From positions 462,001 through 526,000 of the forward strand of contig NZ_JAVCWH010000003.1 of the NCBI RefSeq assembly GCF_030846195.1: a stretch of 64,000 bases of DNA, in the 5' to 3' direction. The notes under the pieces are model-generated. The model had not been told where the DNA came from, ran no database searches, and worked only from the letters and a program-made list of their open reading frames with translations. The position numbers and the translations under genes were made by a program. Numbering within the stretch: position 1 is the first letter of the stretch; each line of letters begins with the position of its first letter. The stretch is from Paracoccus yibinensis (lineage in GTDB: Bacteria; Pseudomonadota; Alphaproteobacteria; Rhodobacterales; Rhodobacteraceae). Shown in pieces: positions 46,860-55,971 of the stretch.

Positions 46860-47316
46860 ACTTGCAGGAATTGCAATTCGTTAACCAAAACATGCCGCCA
46901 TGAACACGTGCATGTTAATTGCCCAAATGGACAGGTTGAGCCATGGGTGACGCGAAAGTAACTTGATCCAGCAGTCAGCAAAAGACTGCACAAGAAGGGA
47001 CGGCCTGAACAGCCGGATTGCGGTTTATGACATTGGAATATGCCAACGAATATCCTGATGTCCTGCCGCGCAGGAATGGCGGGGCAGGCCTTTGCGACCG
47101 CACCTTCTTCCGGGGTGCGGATCATTCGAAGCAGAACGGCAAGTCAGAATTGGTGTTTGACGGCGCATCTTCCGACGATCCTGTCGCGGATCTGCTGGGT
47201 GAATGCGTCGGTGTATAGGTGGATGAACTTGCCGGTAGACCAATCCACTGCGGATCGGTCCCTGTTTGGGCTAAGTTTCTGGTATCGTTTCTTGTAAAGG
47301 CCCGGTGCGACACATT
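46860..47316. other. Intergenic stretch between metZ leader and dctD
   Basis: About 450 bases with no supportable gene. It has a perfect 12-bp palindrome GAATTGCAATTC at 46868-46879 near the likely metZ promoter. Several short open frames on both strands (for example 47018-47218 plus and 47122-47350 minus) have no ribosome site or recognisable motif; they may be relics of an insertion element. Confidence 0.45.
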
Positions 47317-47338
47317 GGGGGCGGAGAAATCCGCCCCC
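47317..47338 (-). terminator. Hairpin 3' of dctD
   Basis: A 9-bp GC stem (GGGGGCGGA with TCCGCCCCC) closes a tetraloop, nine bases beyond the dctD stop. No clear T run follows, so it may work as a stabiliser or inefficient terminator. Confidence 0.6.
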
Positions 47339-47346
47339 TGTTGCAT

Positions 47347-48672
47347 TCACAGATAATCGCCCCGCTGCAGGCCGTACTTGGCCATCTTTTCATTCAGCGT
47401 GCGGCGCGGCAGGCACAACTCCTCCATCACGCCGGCGATGCTGCCCTTGTGGCGGCGCATGGTGTTGTCGATCAGCATCTTTTCGAAGCTTTCCACATAT
47501 TCCTTCAGCGGCTTGCCTTCGGTCGTGGTGGCCTGCTGGTTGTCCTCTCCATCCGCCATCAGCAGGGACGCGATGGACCCCGATCCACGCCGGTTCTGAA
47601 GGACGGCGCGTTCGGCCACGTTGATCAGCTGGCGGATATTGCCGGGCCAGGGCGCCTGAAGCAGTTGGGCCGCTTCCTGGGCGCTGACCTGCGGCGGCTC
47701 GCAGCCGTATTCTTCGGAGAACTGCTCGGTCATGCGGGTGAACAGCGACAGGATATCCTCGCCCCGCGCGCGCAGGGGCGGCAGGGTGATCTTCAGCGCG
47801 GACAGGCGATAGAACAGGTCGGGGCGCAGCGAATCCTCGGCCCGGCGGCCCTCGCCGCGGGCGTTGGAAATGGCGATGATGCGGGTTTCCGCCGGCGTGC
47901 CCTGGTCGCTGATGAAGGCCAGCAGTCGCGCCTGCAGCGGTTCGGACAGTGCCTCTATATCCTCGAGGCACAGGGTGCCGCCGCGCGCTTCTTCGACCGC
48001 GGGGATGCCGTCCTCCAGCGGGCCGAACAGGCGGGCCGACAGCGCCTCGTCGTTATAGGCGGCGCAGGACACGGGCACGAATTTCCGGGACGCGCGCGGG
48101 CCGACCGCGTGCAGAGCATGGGCCACCAGCGTCTTGCCGGTGCCGGTCTCGCCATCGATCAGGACATGCCCGTCGGCCTGGCCCAGATCCAGGATATCCT
48201 CGCGCAAGCGTTCCATGACCGGGCTGGTGCCGATCAGCTTGGACATCACCTGCTGGCCCTCCGACAGGTCGCGGCGCAAGGCGCGGTTGTCCAGCGTCAT
48301 GCGCCGCATCTGCGTCGCCTTCTTGGCAAGCGTCGTCATCTTGTCGGGGTTGAAGGGCTTTTCCATGAAGTCCATGGCCCCGATCCGCATGGCCTCGACC
48401 GCCATCGGCACGTCGCCATGGCCGGTGATCAGGATCACCGGCAGGCCCGAATCCAGGCCCATCAGGCGCTTGAGGAAGGCGATGCCGTCCATGCCGGGCA
48501 TGCGGATGTCGGACACGACGATTCCAGGCCAGTCGGCCCCGATGACCTTCAGCGCGTCTTCGGCACTGGGATAGGTTTCGGTTTCGAAACCGGACAGAAC
48601 CAACCACTGGCTGATCGATTCCCGCATGTCCGGTTCATCATCAACGATCGCAATCTTCAATTTGCGGGACAT
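47347..48672 (-). CDS. dctD: DctD-like response regulator, AAA domain without GAFTGA
   Basis: A 441-residue NtrC-family regulator: receiver domain with phospho-acceptor Asp55 (VVSDIRMPGMDG), AAA domain with Walker A GETGTGKT (174-181) and a C-terminal Fis-type helix-turn-helix (GSIAGVMEELCLPRRTLNEKM). The L1 loop normally carrying GAFTGA, needed to contact sigma-54, is missing: LFG (215-217) is followed after 13 residues by GGTLCLEDIE. R. capsulatus NtrC is a known example of an NtrC-family activator that lacks this motif and works with sigma-70. dctB lies 21 bp upstream; together they would sense C4-dicarboxylates and drive their uptake genes. Confidence 0.9.
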   Translation of the reverse strand: MSRKLKIAIVDDEPDMRESISQWLVLSGFETETYPSAEDALKVIGADWPGIVVSDIRMPGMDGIAFLKRLMGLDSGLPVILITGHGDVPMAVEAMRIGAMDFMEKPFNPDKMTTLAKKATQMRRMTLDNRALRRDLSEGQQVMSKLIGTSPVMERLREDILDLGQADGHVLIDGETGTGKTLVAHALHAVGPRASRKFVPVSCAAYNDEALSARLFGPLEDGIPAVEEARGGTLCLEDIEALSEPLQARLLAFISDQGTPAETRIIAISNARGEGRRAEDSLRPDLFYRLSALKITLPPLRARGEDILSLFTRMTEQFSEEYGCEPPQVSAQEAAQLLQAPWPGNIRQLINVAERAVLQNRRGSGSIASLLMADGEDNQQATTTEGKPLKEYVESFEKMLIDNTMRRHKGSIAGVMEELCLPRRTLNEKMAKYGLQRGDYL

Positions 48673-48693
48673 AGGTCTTCCTCTCTCGAATAT

Positions 48694-50484
48694 TCACTCG
48701 GCGGCCAGCGTCTGCGTGGCCTGCCCCGGCTTGTGCAAAGGCATCTCGACCGCGAACACGGCGCCGCCCTGGTCTCCGTTATGCGCGGTCAGGCGACCGC
48801 CGAAATCGGCCATGATGGACGAGGAGATGGCCAGCCCCAGCCCTGTCCCCTCGCCCGGTTTCTTGGTGGTCCAGAAGGGTTCGAACAGCTTTTCCAGGTC
48901 CGAAATGCCCGGCCCGTTGTCGCGCACCAGCACATGGGCATTGGTGCCGGTTTCCACCGTGATCTCGATCCGGGCATCGCGCCTGTCGCGGACTGCATCG
49001 ACGGCATTGCGCAGCAGGTTGATGATGACCTGTTCCAGCCGGATGCGGTCGGCCATGACCATCACCGGGCCGCGCGGAAGGTTGCGGGTCACGCGGATGG
49101 CGCGCCCGCGAAGCTGCGGTTCCATCATGGTCAGGGCGCTGCTGACGGCAGCGCGCAGATCCACCGGCTCGACCGCCTCGCCGCCCTTGCGGGCATAGGA
49201 CTTGAGTTGCCGGGTAATGGCGCCCATGCGTTCGATCAGGTCGTCGATGCGCTGAAAGCTGGACAGCGCCTCCTCGGCCCGGCCGCGTTGCAGCAGAAGC
49301 CGCGCCCCCGCCAGATAGGTCTTCATCGCGGCCAGAGGCTGGTTCAATTCGTGGCTGACACCTGCCGACATCTCGCCCAGAGCCGCCAGCTTCGAACTTT
49401 GCTGGACGGTCTGTTCAGCGACCCGCAGTTCCTTCTGCATCCGCTCTCGTTCGGCGATCTCTCGGGTCAGGCGCATGTTCAGGGCGCGCAGGTCGGCCGA
49501 TTCGCGCATATAGGCGACCGACTGGCTGCGGGCGCGGCGCGACAGGACATAGAACGCACCAGCCAGCAGGATCGCGAATCCCATGATTTCCAGCGCGAGG
49601 ATCGCGTTCACCTGTTCGCGTACGGAAGCATAGGTGGTGAAGCTGATCATCCGCCAGCCGCGGAACGGGATGCGCGCTTCGGACTGCATGACGGCCCGGC
49701 CCTGGACATAGGCGTCGATCGGCATGGCGGTCCAGTCGGCCGTGACCTGAAAGGCCCGCTGGATGGCGGATGGCGCGTCGCGCACGGCCAGGGCCTCGGG
49801 CATGGTCAGCCCGCGCCATCGAGGTTCGGTCGCCAGGATGATGCGGCCTTCGCTGTCGGTGACGGCCACGGCGTCGGAAATGCCCGCCCAGGACCGTTCC
49901 AGCCGCGACAGGTCGGCGCCGACGACGATCACCCCGAGGGTCTTGCCATCGGCAACCACCGCACGGGAATAGGTGAATTCATACCCGCTGCCCTCGTTTG
50001 CCACGGTAAAGACCGTGTCACGCGACCGCAGCGCCTCGACATAGAATGGCGACAGGACGTTGTTCGCGCCCAACTGGAACCGGTCGGTGGCCCCGACTGT
50101 GCGGCCCGAGGCATCCAGAAGCCGGATCGAGGCCGCGCCGATTTCCTTTTGCGCCGCAATCAGCCGGGCCGAGGTGGTCGAGAAATCGTTGCTGTTCAAC
50201 GACCCGATCAGCGCCGGATCACGGGCCAGCAGCAACGGCACCACTGCCGTGCGCTGCAGTTCGGACAAAAGGTTGCCGGTATAGAGCGCAAGCCGCAGTT
50301 CCGACCGGACACGGGTGTTTTCCGAAAAGCGGGCGGTCAGCCAGGCATTCGTCGTCCAGACGGACAGGATCGCCAGGGCAAAGATCAACGCCACCGCCGC
50401 GCGCAGCCACCACGGGTTGCCGAATTGGGACAGCCGTGGCCGGAAACGCTCTGACGCGTTGACGCTGTCCCTGTCTTCGATCAC
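48694..50484 (-). CDS. dctB: DctB-like sensor histidine kinase
   Basis: A 596-residue membrane kinase that likely senses C4-dicarboxylates in the periplasm. It has an N-terminal helix (LRAAVALIFALAILSVWTT), a periplasmic double-Cache-like domain of about 240 residues and a second helix (ILALEIMGFAILLAGAFYVL). A coiled coil follows, then the HisKA box GVSHELNQPLAAMKTYLAG with the phospho-His, and the ATPase boxes NLLRNAVDAV, VRDNGPGI and GTGLGLAIS. The start is a GTG at 50484 without a strong ribosome site, so a slightly later start is possible. It is cotranscribed with dctD. Confidence 0.92.
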   Translation of the reverse strand: MIEDRDSVNASERFRPRLSQFGNPWWLRAAVALIFALAILSVWTTNAWLTARFSENTRVRSELRLALYTGNLLSELQRTAVVPLLLARDPALIGSLNSNDFSTTSARLIAAQKEIGAASIRLLDASGRTVGATDRFQLGANNVLSPFYVEALRSRDTVFTVANEGSGYEFTYSRAVVADGKTLGVIVVGADLSRLERSWAGISDAVAVTDSEGRIILATEPRWRGLTMPEALAVRDAPSAIQRAFQVTADWTAMPIDAYVQGRAVMQSEARIPFRGWRMISFTTYASVREQVNAILALEIMGFAILLAGAFYVLSRRARSQSVAYMRESADLRALNMRLTREIAERERMQKELRVAEQTVQQSSKLAALGEMSAGVSHELNQPLAAMKTYLAGARLLLQRGRAEEALSSFQRIDDLIERMGAITRQLKSYARKGGEAVEPVDLRAAVSSALTMMEPQLRGRAIRVTRNLPRGPVMVMADRIRLEQVIINLLRNAVDAVRDRRDARIEITVETGTNAHVLVRDNGPGISDLEKLFEPFWTTKKPGEGTGLGLAISSSIMADFGGRLTAHNGDQGGAVFAVEMPLHKPGQATQTLAAE

Positions 50485-50547
50485 CTGTGAAACCCGGCCA
50501 TGTTGCAGAACTGCCGCACTCTAGGCGCAGAAGCCGAATTGCTCAAG

Positions 50548-51216
50548 TCAGGCGTTGACAACCCCGGCCACCAGGGCGCGGAACAGCGCCGCCCCGTCGG
50601 TGCCGCCAAGCGCCGGATCGGCCGCGCGTTCGGGATGCGGCATCATGCCCAGGATGCGGCGGTTTTCGGACAGCACGCCCGCGATATCGCCGACCGAACC
50701 GTTGATCGCCGGCCCATAGGTGAAGGCGATGCGATCCTGGTCCCGAAGCTGCGCCAGATCTTCGGTCGTGGCCTGGTAATTGCCGTCGTGATGGGCCACC
50801 GGAATGGTGATCTGCTGACCCTTGGCATAGCCTGCGGTGAAATCGCTGTCGGCGGTGACGACATTCAGGACGGCGGGCTTGCACAGGAAGGTCAACCCGG
50901 TGTTGCGCATCAGGGCGCCAGGCAGCAGTCCCAGTTCGGTCAGGACCTGGAAGCCGTTGCAAATGCCCAGGACATAGCCGCCCCGTTCCGCATGGCGCCG
51001 CAAGGCCCCGGCAATCGGCGAATGCGCGGCGATCGCCCCGCAGCGCAGGTAATCGCCAAAGGAAAAGCCGCCCGGCACGGCCACCAGATCGGTGCCGTCC
51101 GGCAGGGCATGGTCCTTGTGCCAGACGCGCGTCACCTGCGCGCCCGCCTGCTCCAGCGCCACGGCCAGGTCGCGGTCGCAGTTCGATCCGGGAAAGGTGA
51201 TGACGGCGGCTTTCAT
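50548..51216 (-). CDS. purQ: Phosphoribosylformylglycinamidine synthase glutaminase PurQ
   Basis: PurQ releases ammonia from glutamine for the fourth step of purine synthesis, acting with PurS and PurL. The 222-residue class I amidotransferase has FPGSNCDRD at the N terminus, the nucleophile Cys in [11 protein letters not shown] and the His/Glu pair in [11 protein letters not shown] 51216 follows AGGAG and the usual [10 protein letters not shown] start. Neither purS nor purL is in the window. Confidence 0.96.
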   Translation of the reverse strand: MKAAVITFPGSNCDRDLAVALEQAGAQVTRVWHKDHALPDGTDLVAVPGGFSFGDYLRCGAIAAHSPIAGALRRHAERGGYVLGICNGFQVLTELGLLPGALMRNTGLTFLCKPAVLNVVTADSDFTAGYAKGQQITIPVAHHDGNYQATTEDLAQLRDQDRIAFTYGPAINGSVGDIAGVLSENRRILGMMPHPERAADPALGGTDGAALFRALVAGVVNA

Positions 51217-51267
51217 GAGGCTGCTCCTGCTGGGATGGCACGCCACATAGCGCAACCTGCCCTCCGA

Positions 51268-51362
51268 AGAAAGGGGGCGTTGCCCCCGCCGCGCGTGCCG
51301 CGCGCCTCCCCCAGGATATTTGGACCAAAGTGAAAGGCTGCTTCACTTTGGTCCAAATATCC
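51268..51362. repeat. Intergenic repeat with a perfect 21-bp inverted repeat
   Basis: A GGGGGCGTTGCCCCC hairpin is followed by a pair of perfect inverted 21-base arms (51314-51334 and 51342-51362) around a 7-base loop. Each arm is the GGATATTTGGACCAAAG core with a purine tail. It is the most complete copy of the intergenic family and lies between icd and purQ. Confidence 0.8.
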
Positions 51363-51380
51363 CCGCCGGAGGCAAGAAAA

Positions 51381-51402
51381 GGGCCGGGCGAATGCCCGGC
51401 CC
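51381..51402 (-). terminator. Rho-independent terminator of icd
   Basis: The 9-bp stem GGGCCGGGC/GCCCGGCCC with loop of four bases is followed on the minus strand by TTTTCTTG, 12 bases beyond the icd stop. Confidence 0.88.
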
Positions 51403-51414
51403 GCTTCCTGCGGA

Positions 51415-52626
51415 TCAGCTCAGCGCCTTGTTCAGGTATTCGTCCACCTTTTCCAGATAGCCCATGGTGGTCAGCCATTTCTGGTCCGGCCCGACAAGCA
51501 GCGCCAGGTCCTTGGTCATGTAGCCGTCCTCGACCGCTTGGACCGTAACCTTCTCCAGCGTCTGGGCAAAGTTCAGCAGCGCCGCATTGTCATCCAGCTT
51601 GGCGCGGTGCTTCAGGCCACCCGTCCAGGCAAAGATCGACGCGATCGAGTTGGTCGAGGTCTGGTTGCCCTTCTGGTGCTCGCGGTAGTGGCGCGTCACG
51701 GTGCCGTGCGCCGCCTCGGCCTCGACGGTCTTTCCATCGGGCGTCATCAGCACGCTGGTCATCAGGCCAAGCGAGCCGAAGCCCTGCGCCACGGTGTCGG
51801 ACTGCACGTCGCCGTCATAGTTCTTGCAGGCCCAGACATAGCCGCCCGACCACTTCAGGTTCGAGGCCACCATGTCGTCGATCAGGCGGTGTTCGTAATG
51901 GATGCCCGCCTTCTTGAACTGGTCGGCGAATTCCGCGTCATAGACTTCCTGGAACAGATCCTTGAAGCGGCCGTCATAGGCTTTCAGGATGGTGTTCTTG
52001 GTGGACAGATAGACCGGATAGCCCCGCTGCAGCCCATAGTTCATGGAGGCGCGGGCGAAATCGCGGATCGAATCGTCCAGGTTGTACATCGCCATCGCCA
52101 CGCCGGACGACGGGGCCTGGAAGACCTCGTGCTCGATCGTCTCGCCATCCTCGCCCACGAACTTGATGGTCAGCTTGCCCTTGCCCGGGAAGCGGAAGTC
52201 GGTGGCCTTGTACTGGTCGCCGAAGGCGTGGCGGCCAACGATCACCGGCTTGGTCCAGTGCGGCACCAGGCGCGGGACGTTCTGGCAGATGATCGGTTCG
52301 CGGAAGATCACGCCGCCCAGGATGTTGCGGATCGTGCCGTTGGGCGATTTCCACATCTTCTTGAGGCCGAATTCCTCGACGCGCTGTTCGTCAGGGGTGA
52401 TGGTCGCGCATTTCACGCCCACGCCGTATTGCTTGATGGCATTGGCGGCGTCGATGGTGATCTGATCTTCGGTCCGGTCACGCTCCTCGATGCCCAGGTC
52501 GTAGTATTTCAGATCCACGTCCAGATAGGGCAGGATCAGCTTCTGCTTGATGAAGTCCCAGATGATCCGGGTCATCTCGTCGCCGTCAAGTTCGACGACG
52601 GGGTTGGCTACCTTGATCTTCGACAT
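51415..52626 (-). CDS. icd: NADP-dependent isocitrate dehydrogenase
   Basis: A TCA-cycle enzyme converting isocitrate to 2-oxoglutarate. The 403-residue protein is of the eukaryotic-like NADP type common in alphaproteobacteria: [14 protein letters not shown], the [13 protein letters not shown] substrate-binding motif, [26 protein letters not shown] with metal-binding Asp, and [15 protein letters not shown] choose ATG 52626 because AAGGGA is well spaced; an ATG two codons earlier is possible. Confidence 0.97.
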   Translation of the reverse strand: MSKIKVANPVVELDGDEMTRIIWDFIKQKLILPYLDVDLKYYDLGIEERDRTEDQITIDAANAIKQYGVGVKCATITPDEQRVEEFGLKKMWKSPNGTIRNILGGVIFREPIICQNVPRLVPHWTKPVIVGRHAFGDQYKATDFRFPGKGKLTIKFVGEDGETIEHEVFQAPSSGVAMAMYNLDDSIRDFARASMNYGLQRGYPVYLSTKNTILKAYDGRFKDLFQEVYDAEFADQFKKAGIHYEHRLIDDMVASNLKWSGGYVWACKNYDGDVQSDTVAQGFGSLGLMTSVLMTPDGKTVEAEAAHGTVTRHYREHQKGNQTSTNSIASIFAWTGGLKHRAKLDDNAALLNFAQTLEKVTVQAVEDGYMTKDLALLVGPDQKWLTTMGYLEKVDEYLNKALS

Positions 52627-52860
52627 GGGCATTCCCTTTGGCGTTGGATTCGACTGCGGCTATAGCCGGGATGTCCGGCAAAGGAAAGAATGTATGCAGC
52701 GGTATGCAGTTTCTGCGTCAATCCGCCGCCTGGCCGACGACACCCTCCTTAATGTTTGTTTTAATTATATTTTTAGGAAATTGAGACGCAAACGGCGGAT
52801 GTTTTCCCGGCCGCGTGCCGCTATGAGAATATCCAAGTTCCGCATGTATCAGGTGTTTTC

Positions 52861-54006
52861 ATGGCGACCGTTGACTGGATGTGGTTCGGCAACCGGGCTT
52901 CGGTCAATGCGACCAGCACCACCCCCTCTACCGATGCCGAGGCGGACGGCATGGCCGATTACAACGCCGTAGGCACCGCACAGCTCAAGGCGGTAAGTGT
53001 CAGCGGCGATACCCGAATGGTTACAATCAATGGCCAGCGGGTTCAGGCATTTGCGACCACCTTCAACCGGGACGGCTGGGGCAATGACGTGACCAATTCA
53101 CGCATGACCTATGCTTCCCCGCTGACGGACGAGGCTGTCAGCACCGAGATTACCGGCTTTCTGTCGGTCCGCTATCAATTGACCTTCCCCGACGGGGGCA
53201 CGGCGCAACAGAATGGCGTGATGATCCAGATGGCCAATGGCGACATGTTCTTCCGCCCCTCGAAGGACGCCTTGCCGGAATGGAACGGGATCGATGCCTT
53301 GCGGGCGGTCAAGATCCTGTCGGCCGATCCCTATCCGCAGAACACCTATGTCGCCACCATCTCGTTCCGGCCCACGATTCATGACCTGCCGGTGACATGC
53401 TTCACCGCCGGAACGCTGATCGCCACCCCATTCGGCGACCGACGGGTCGAGGAGATCGGGCCGGGTGATCTGGTGATGACCCGCGACAATGGCCCCCGGC
53501 CGGTCCGCTGGACGGGCCGGCGCCACGTCGGGGCGACGGAAATGGCCGAAAGGCCCGCCCTTTGCCCGATCCGCATCGCCGCCGGCGCGCTTGGTCCCAA
53601 TGTGCCCGCGCAGGACTTGCTGGTGTCCCAGCAGCACCGCATCCTCGTGCGCTCGGCCATCGCCGCGCGCATGTTTGAGGCACAAGAACTGCTGATCGCC
53701 GCCAAGCACCTGACCGGGATCGAAGGGATCGACATCGTGACGGACGCACCCGGCGTCACCTACGTCCACCTGATGTTCGACGCCCATGAAATCCTGGTAT
53801 CGAACGGTGCGGAAACCGAATCGCTGTATCCCGGACCACAGGCACTTCTGGCACTGGGCGATGCCGCGGCCGAGATTTTCATCCTGTTCCCGCAGCTTCG
53901 CCACGCGGCCGAGCCATTCCCAGGCGCCCGGCCCTTCGTGACAGGCAAGAAGGCATTGCAGCTTGCATCGCGCCATGCGGCGAATCAGAAGCCGCTGGCA
54001 AGCTGA
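52861..54006 (+). CDS. Hint (hedgehog/intein) domain protein
   Basis: A 381-residue protein. The N-terminal ~175 residues are beta-rich with no signal peptide and no family that I recognise (WFGNRASVNATST..., MIQMANGDMFFRPS). A Hint domain begins at Cys180 (CFTAGTLIATPFGDRRVEEIGPGDLV) and contains LLVSQQHRILV and VHLMFDAHEILVSNG, the standard blocks of the Rhodobacterial Hint_2 type. Related proteins are often secreted by type I systems or occur in large adhesins; self-processing at Cys180 is possible. It is preceded by an unusually AT-rich 50-base stretch (52750-52800), its likely promoter. Confidence 0.85.
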   Translation: MATVDWMWFGNRASVNATSTTPSTDAEADGMADYNAVGTAQLKAVSVSGDTRMVTINGQRVQAFATTFNRDGWGNDVTNSRMTYASPLTDEAVSTEITGFLSVRYQLTFPDGGTAQQNGVMIQMANGDMFFRPSKDALPEWNGIDALRAVKILSADPYPQNTYVATISFRPTIHDLPVTCFTAGTLIATPFGDRRVEEIGPGDLVMTRDNGPRPVRWTGRRHVGATEMAERPALCPIRIAAGALGPNVPAQDLLVSQQHRILVRSAIAARMFEAQELLIAAKHLTGIEGIDIVTDAPGVTYVHLMFDAHEILVSNGAETESLYPGPQALLALGDAAAEIFILFPQLRHAAEPFPGARPFVTGKKALQLASRHAANQKPLAS

Positions 54007-54009
54007 GCG

Positions 54010-55137
54010 TCAGGCGAAGAATGCCGCGACCTCGCCGCGCAGCCAATGCCACAGGTCCGGCGCGCCCAGGCTGATCCTGCTGCCCACCCGCGTCTCGATA
54101 TCGCGGAAGGTGACGCCATAGTCGATCCAGCCGATCCCGCCTGACCGCAGGTTCTGGATCACGGGCTGGCATCGGTCCAGGGCCTTGGCGAAGACCGCGT
54201 CGGGGCTGGCCGCGGCTTCGAATTCCTGCCACAGCGCCAGGTAATCGCGGGCCTGCGCGTCCGGCAGCAGGCCGAAGATGCGCAGGGCAGCCGCCGCCTC
54301 GGCCGCCTGGATCTGGGCCGAACCGTGCGCCTGCCCCCCTGCGGAATGCAGTGGCACGTCGCCTACGTCGATCTCGACCAGATCGTGCAGCAGCAACATG
54401 CGAATGACCCGCCCCACATCGACGCCCGGTCCTGCCAGATCGGCAAAGACCAAGGCGTAAAGCGCCAGATGCCAGCTGTGTTCGGCGCTGTTTTCCCGCC
54501 GCGACCCGTCGATCAGCAGGTTGGCGCGCAGGACCGATTTCAGGGCATCGGCCTCGGCCAGGAAGCGCAGGCGGCGGGACAGGTCGTCATCGGGACCCGG
54601 TGAACCCGTCAGGGCAGCCCTGGCCCAAGCCATCACCTCGGGCCATTCGGCGGCCAGCCGCGCCGCGCGTCCGCCGTCCAGATTGGCGCGGACGATGTCC
54701 AGATGGTCGGGCAGCGGCTGCGGGGCCAGCAGAACCTGGAACAGCGGCTGGCTGTGATCCATGCGCCTGGCCATCGCGGCATCGGCCGAGGCGCCGGCCT
54801 GAAATTCCTGCCACAGGTCCATCAGGGCATCGCAATCCGGCGACAGAGCGAAGATGCGGCGTGCCGCCCGCACCTCGGCCAGGGCCAGCGCGGACGCGTC
54901 GTGATCCAGGTGGATCGGCTGGTCGCCCGTGTCGATTTCCACAAGGTCGTGCAGCAGCAGCATTCGGATGGCGCGATCGGATGCGCCGAACACCATGGCC
55001 TGCAAGGCGACATGCCAACTGTGTTCGGCGCTGTTTTCCGGCCGGGACAGGTCCATCAGGACATTCGCCCGGTCCACGGACTTCAGCCGGTCAGCCTCGG
55101 CCAGGAAGGCGAACTGGCGGGCGATGCGATCCGACAC
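54010..55137 (-). CDS. Tandem HD-domain phosphohydrolase
   Basis: A 375-residue protein made of two homologous HD domains (about residues 1-180 and 185-375). Each has ENSAEHSWH and LLLHDLVEID, i.e. the His and His-Asp metal ligands of the YfbR-like nucleotidase group, so both sites look intact. The repeats share long near-identical blocks, pointing to internal duplication and fusion. GTG start. It lies 7 bp downstream of the alpha/beta hydrolase gene in the same direction and ends 3 bp from the convergent Hint gene. A role in nucleotide clean-up is inferred. Confidence 0.88.
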   Translation of the reverse strand: MSDRIARQFAFLAEADRLKSVDRANVLMDLSRPENSAEHSWHVALQAMVFGASDRAIRMLLLHDLVEIDTGDQPIHLDHDASALALAEVRAARRIFALSPDCDALMDLWQEFQAGASADAAMARRMDHSQPLFQVLLAPQPLPDHLDIVRANLDGGRAARLAAEWPEVMAWARAALTGSPGPDDDLSRRLRFLAEADALKSVLRANLLIDGSRRENSAEHSWHLALYALVFADLAGPGVDVGRVIRMLLLHDLVEIDVGDVPLHSAGGQAHGSAQIQAAEAAAALRIFGLLPDAQARDYLALWQEFEAAASPDAVFAKALDRCQPVIQNLRSGGIGWIDYGVTFRDIETRVGSRISLGAPDLWHWLRGEVAAFFA

Positions 55138-55144
55138 GACCGCC

Positions 55145-55807
55145 CTAGCGGCTGGTTTCGGTCAGCCGGCGGCGGACATAGGACTGCACCAGATCGATCA
55201 TCGGCTTCATATGCGCCTCGTCGTCGCGGAAGAAATGGTCCGCGCCCTCGATTTCCTCGTGGGTGATGGTGATGCCCTTCTGTTCGCGCAGCTTGCTGAC
55301 CAAGGCATTGGTATCCTTGGGCGGGGCCACACGGTCCGCGGTCCCGTTGATGATCAGGCCGGACGACGGACAGGGCGCCAGGAAGCTGAAGTCATACATG
55401 TTCGCAGGGGGCGCTACGCTGATGAAGCCGGTGATTTCCGGGCGGCGCATCAGCAGCTGCATCCCGATCCAGGCGCCGAAGCTGAAGCCCGCGACCCAGC
55501 AATGCTTGCTGTTGGGGTTCATCGCCTGCAGGTAATCCAGCGCGGATGCCGCGTCCGACAGCTCGCCGATGCCCTGGTCGAATTCGCCCTGGCTGCGCCC
55601 CACCCCGCGGAAGTTGAACCGCATCACGGTGAAGCCCAGCTTGTGGAAGGCGTAATGCAGGTTATAGACGACGCGGTTGTTCATCGTCCCGCCATATTGC
55701 GGGTGGGGATGCAGGACGATGGCAAGGGGGGCGTCGGGCTTGCCCGGTTGCGGGTGATAGCGGCCCTCAAGCCGCCCTTCGGGACCGGGGAAAATCAGCT
55801 CTGGCAT
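55145..55807 (-). CDS. Alpha/beta hydrolase
   Basis: A 220-residue serine hydrolase of the small COG2945-like type. HPHPQYGGTMNNRVVY forms the oxyanion region, FNFRGVGRSQGEFD the next strand, GFSFGAWIGMQL carries the nucleophile Ser, and Asp (GTADRVAPP) and His (EGADHFFRDD) complete the triad. ATG 55807 follows AAGGAAG. It is divergent from the Rrf2 regulator at 55972; this hydrolase/iscR neighbourhood is common in Rhodobacteraceae. Substrate unknown. Confidence 0.9.
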   Translation of the reverse strand: MPELIFPGPEGRLEGRYHPQPGKPDAPLAIVLHPHPQYGGTMNNRVVYNLHYAFHKLGFTVMRFNFRGVGRSQGEFDQGIGELSDAASALDYLQAMNPNSKHCWVAGFSFGAWIGMQLLMRRPEITGFISVAPPANMYDFSFLAPCPSSGLIINGTADRVAPPKDTNALVSKLREQKGITITHEEIEGADHFFRDDEAHMKPMIDLVQSYVRRRLTETSR

Positions 55808-55971
55808 CGTCTTCCTTCGACATGACGGTGGTTTCTTGACGCATCTGCGTGGCGCTTTTAGACCGCTATCTGGGATGTCGGTCTGGATTGCGCAAGAAAC
55901 GCGCCCCGGCGGCATAGCGCGGCAGTGCGCGCGTCGTCAATCCGACCCGATGGCAAGAGGGGAGCCAGCCG

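Noticed and set aside
46731..46860. SAM-II riboswitch upstream of metZ
   Set aside because: The stems exist, but the loop and downstream sequence do not match the SAM-II pattern I know; kept only as an unassigned leader structure.
47018..47350. Short frames on both strands between metZ and dctD
   Set aside because: No ribosome sites or domain motifs and mutually overlapping; not supportable as genes.
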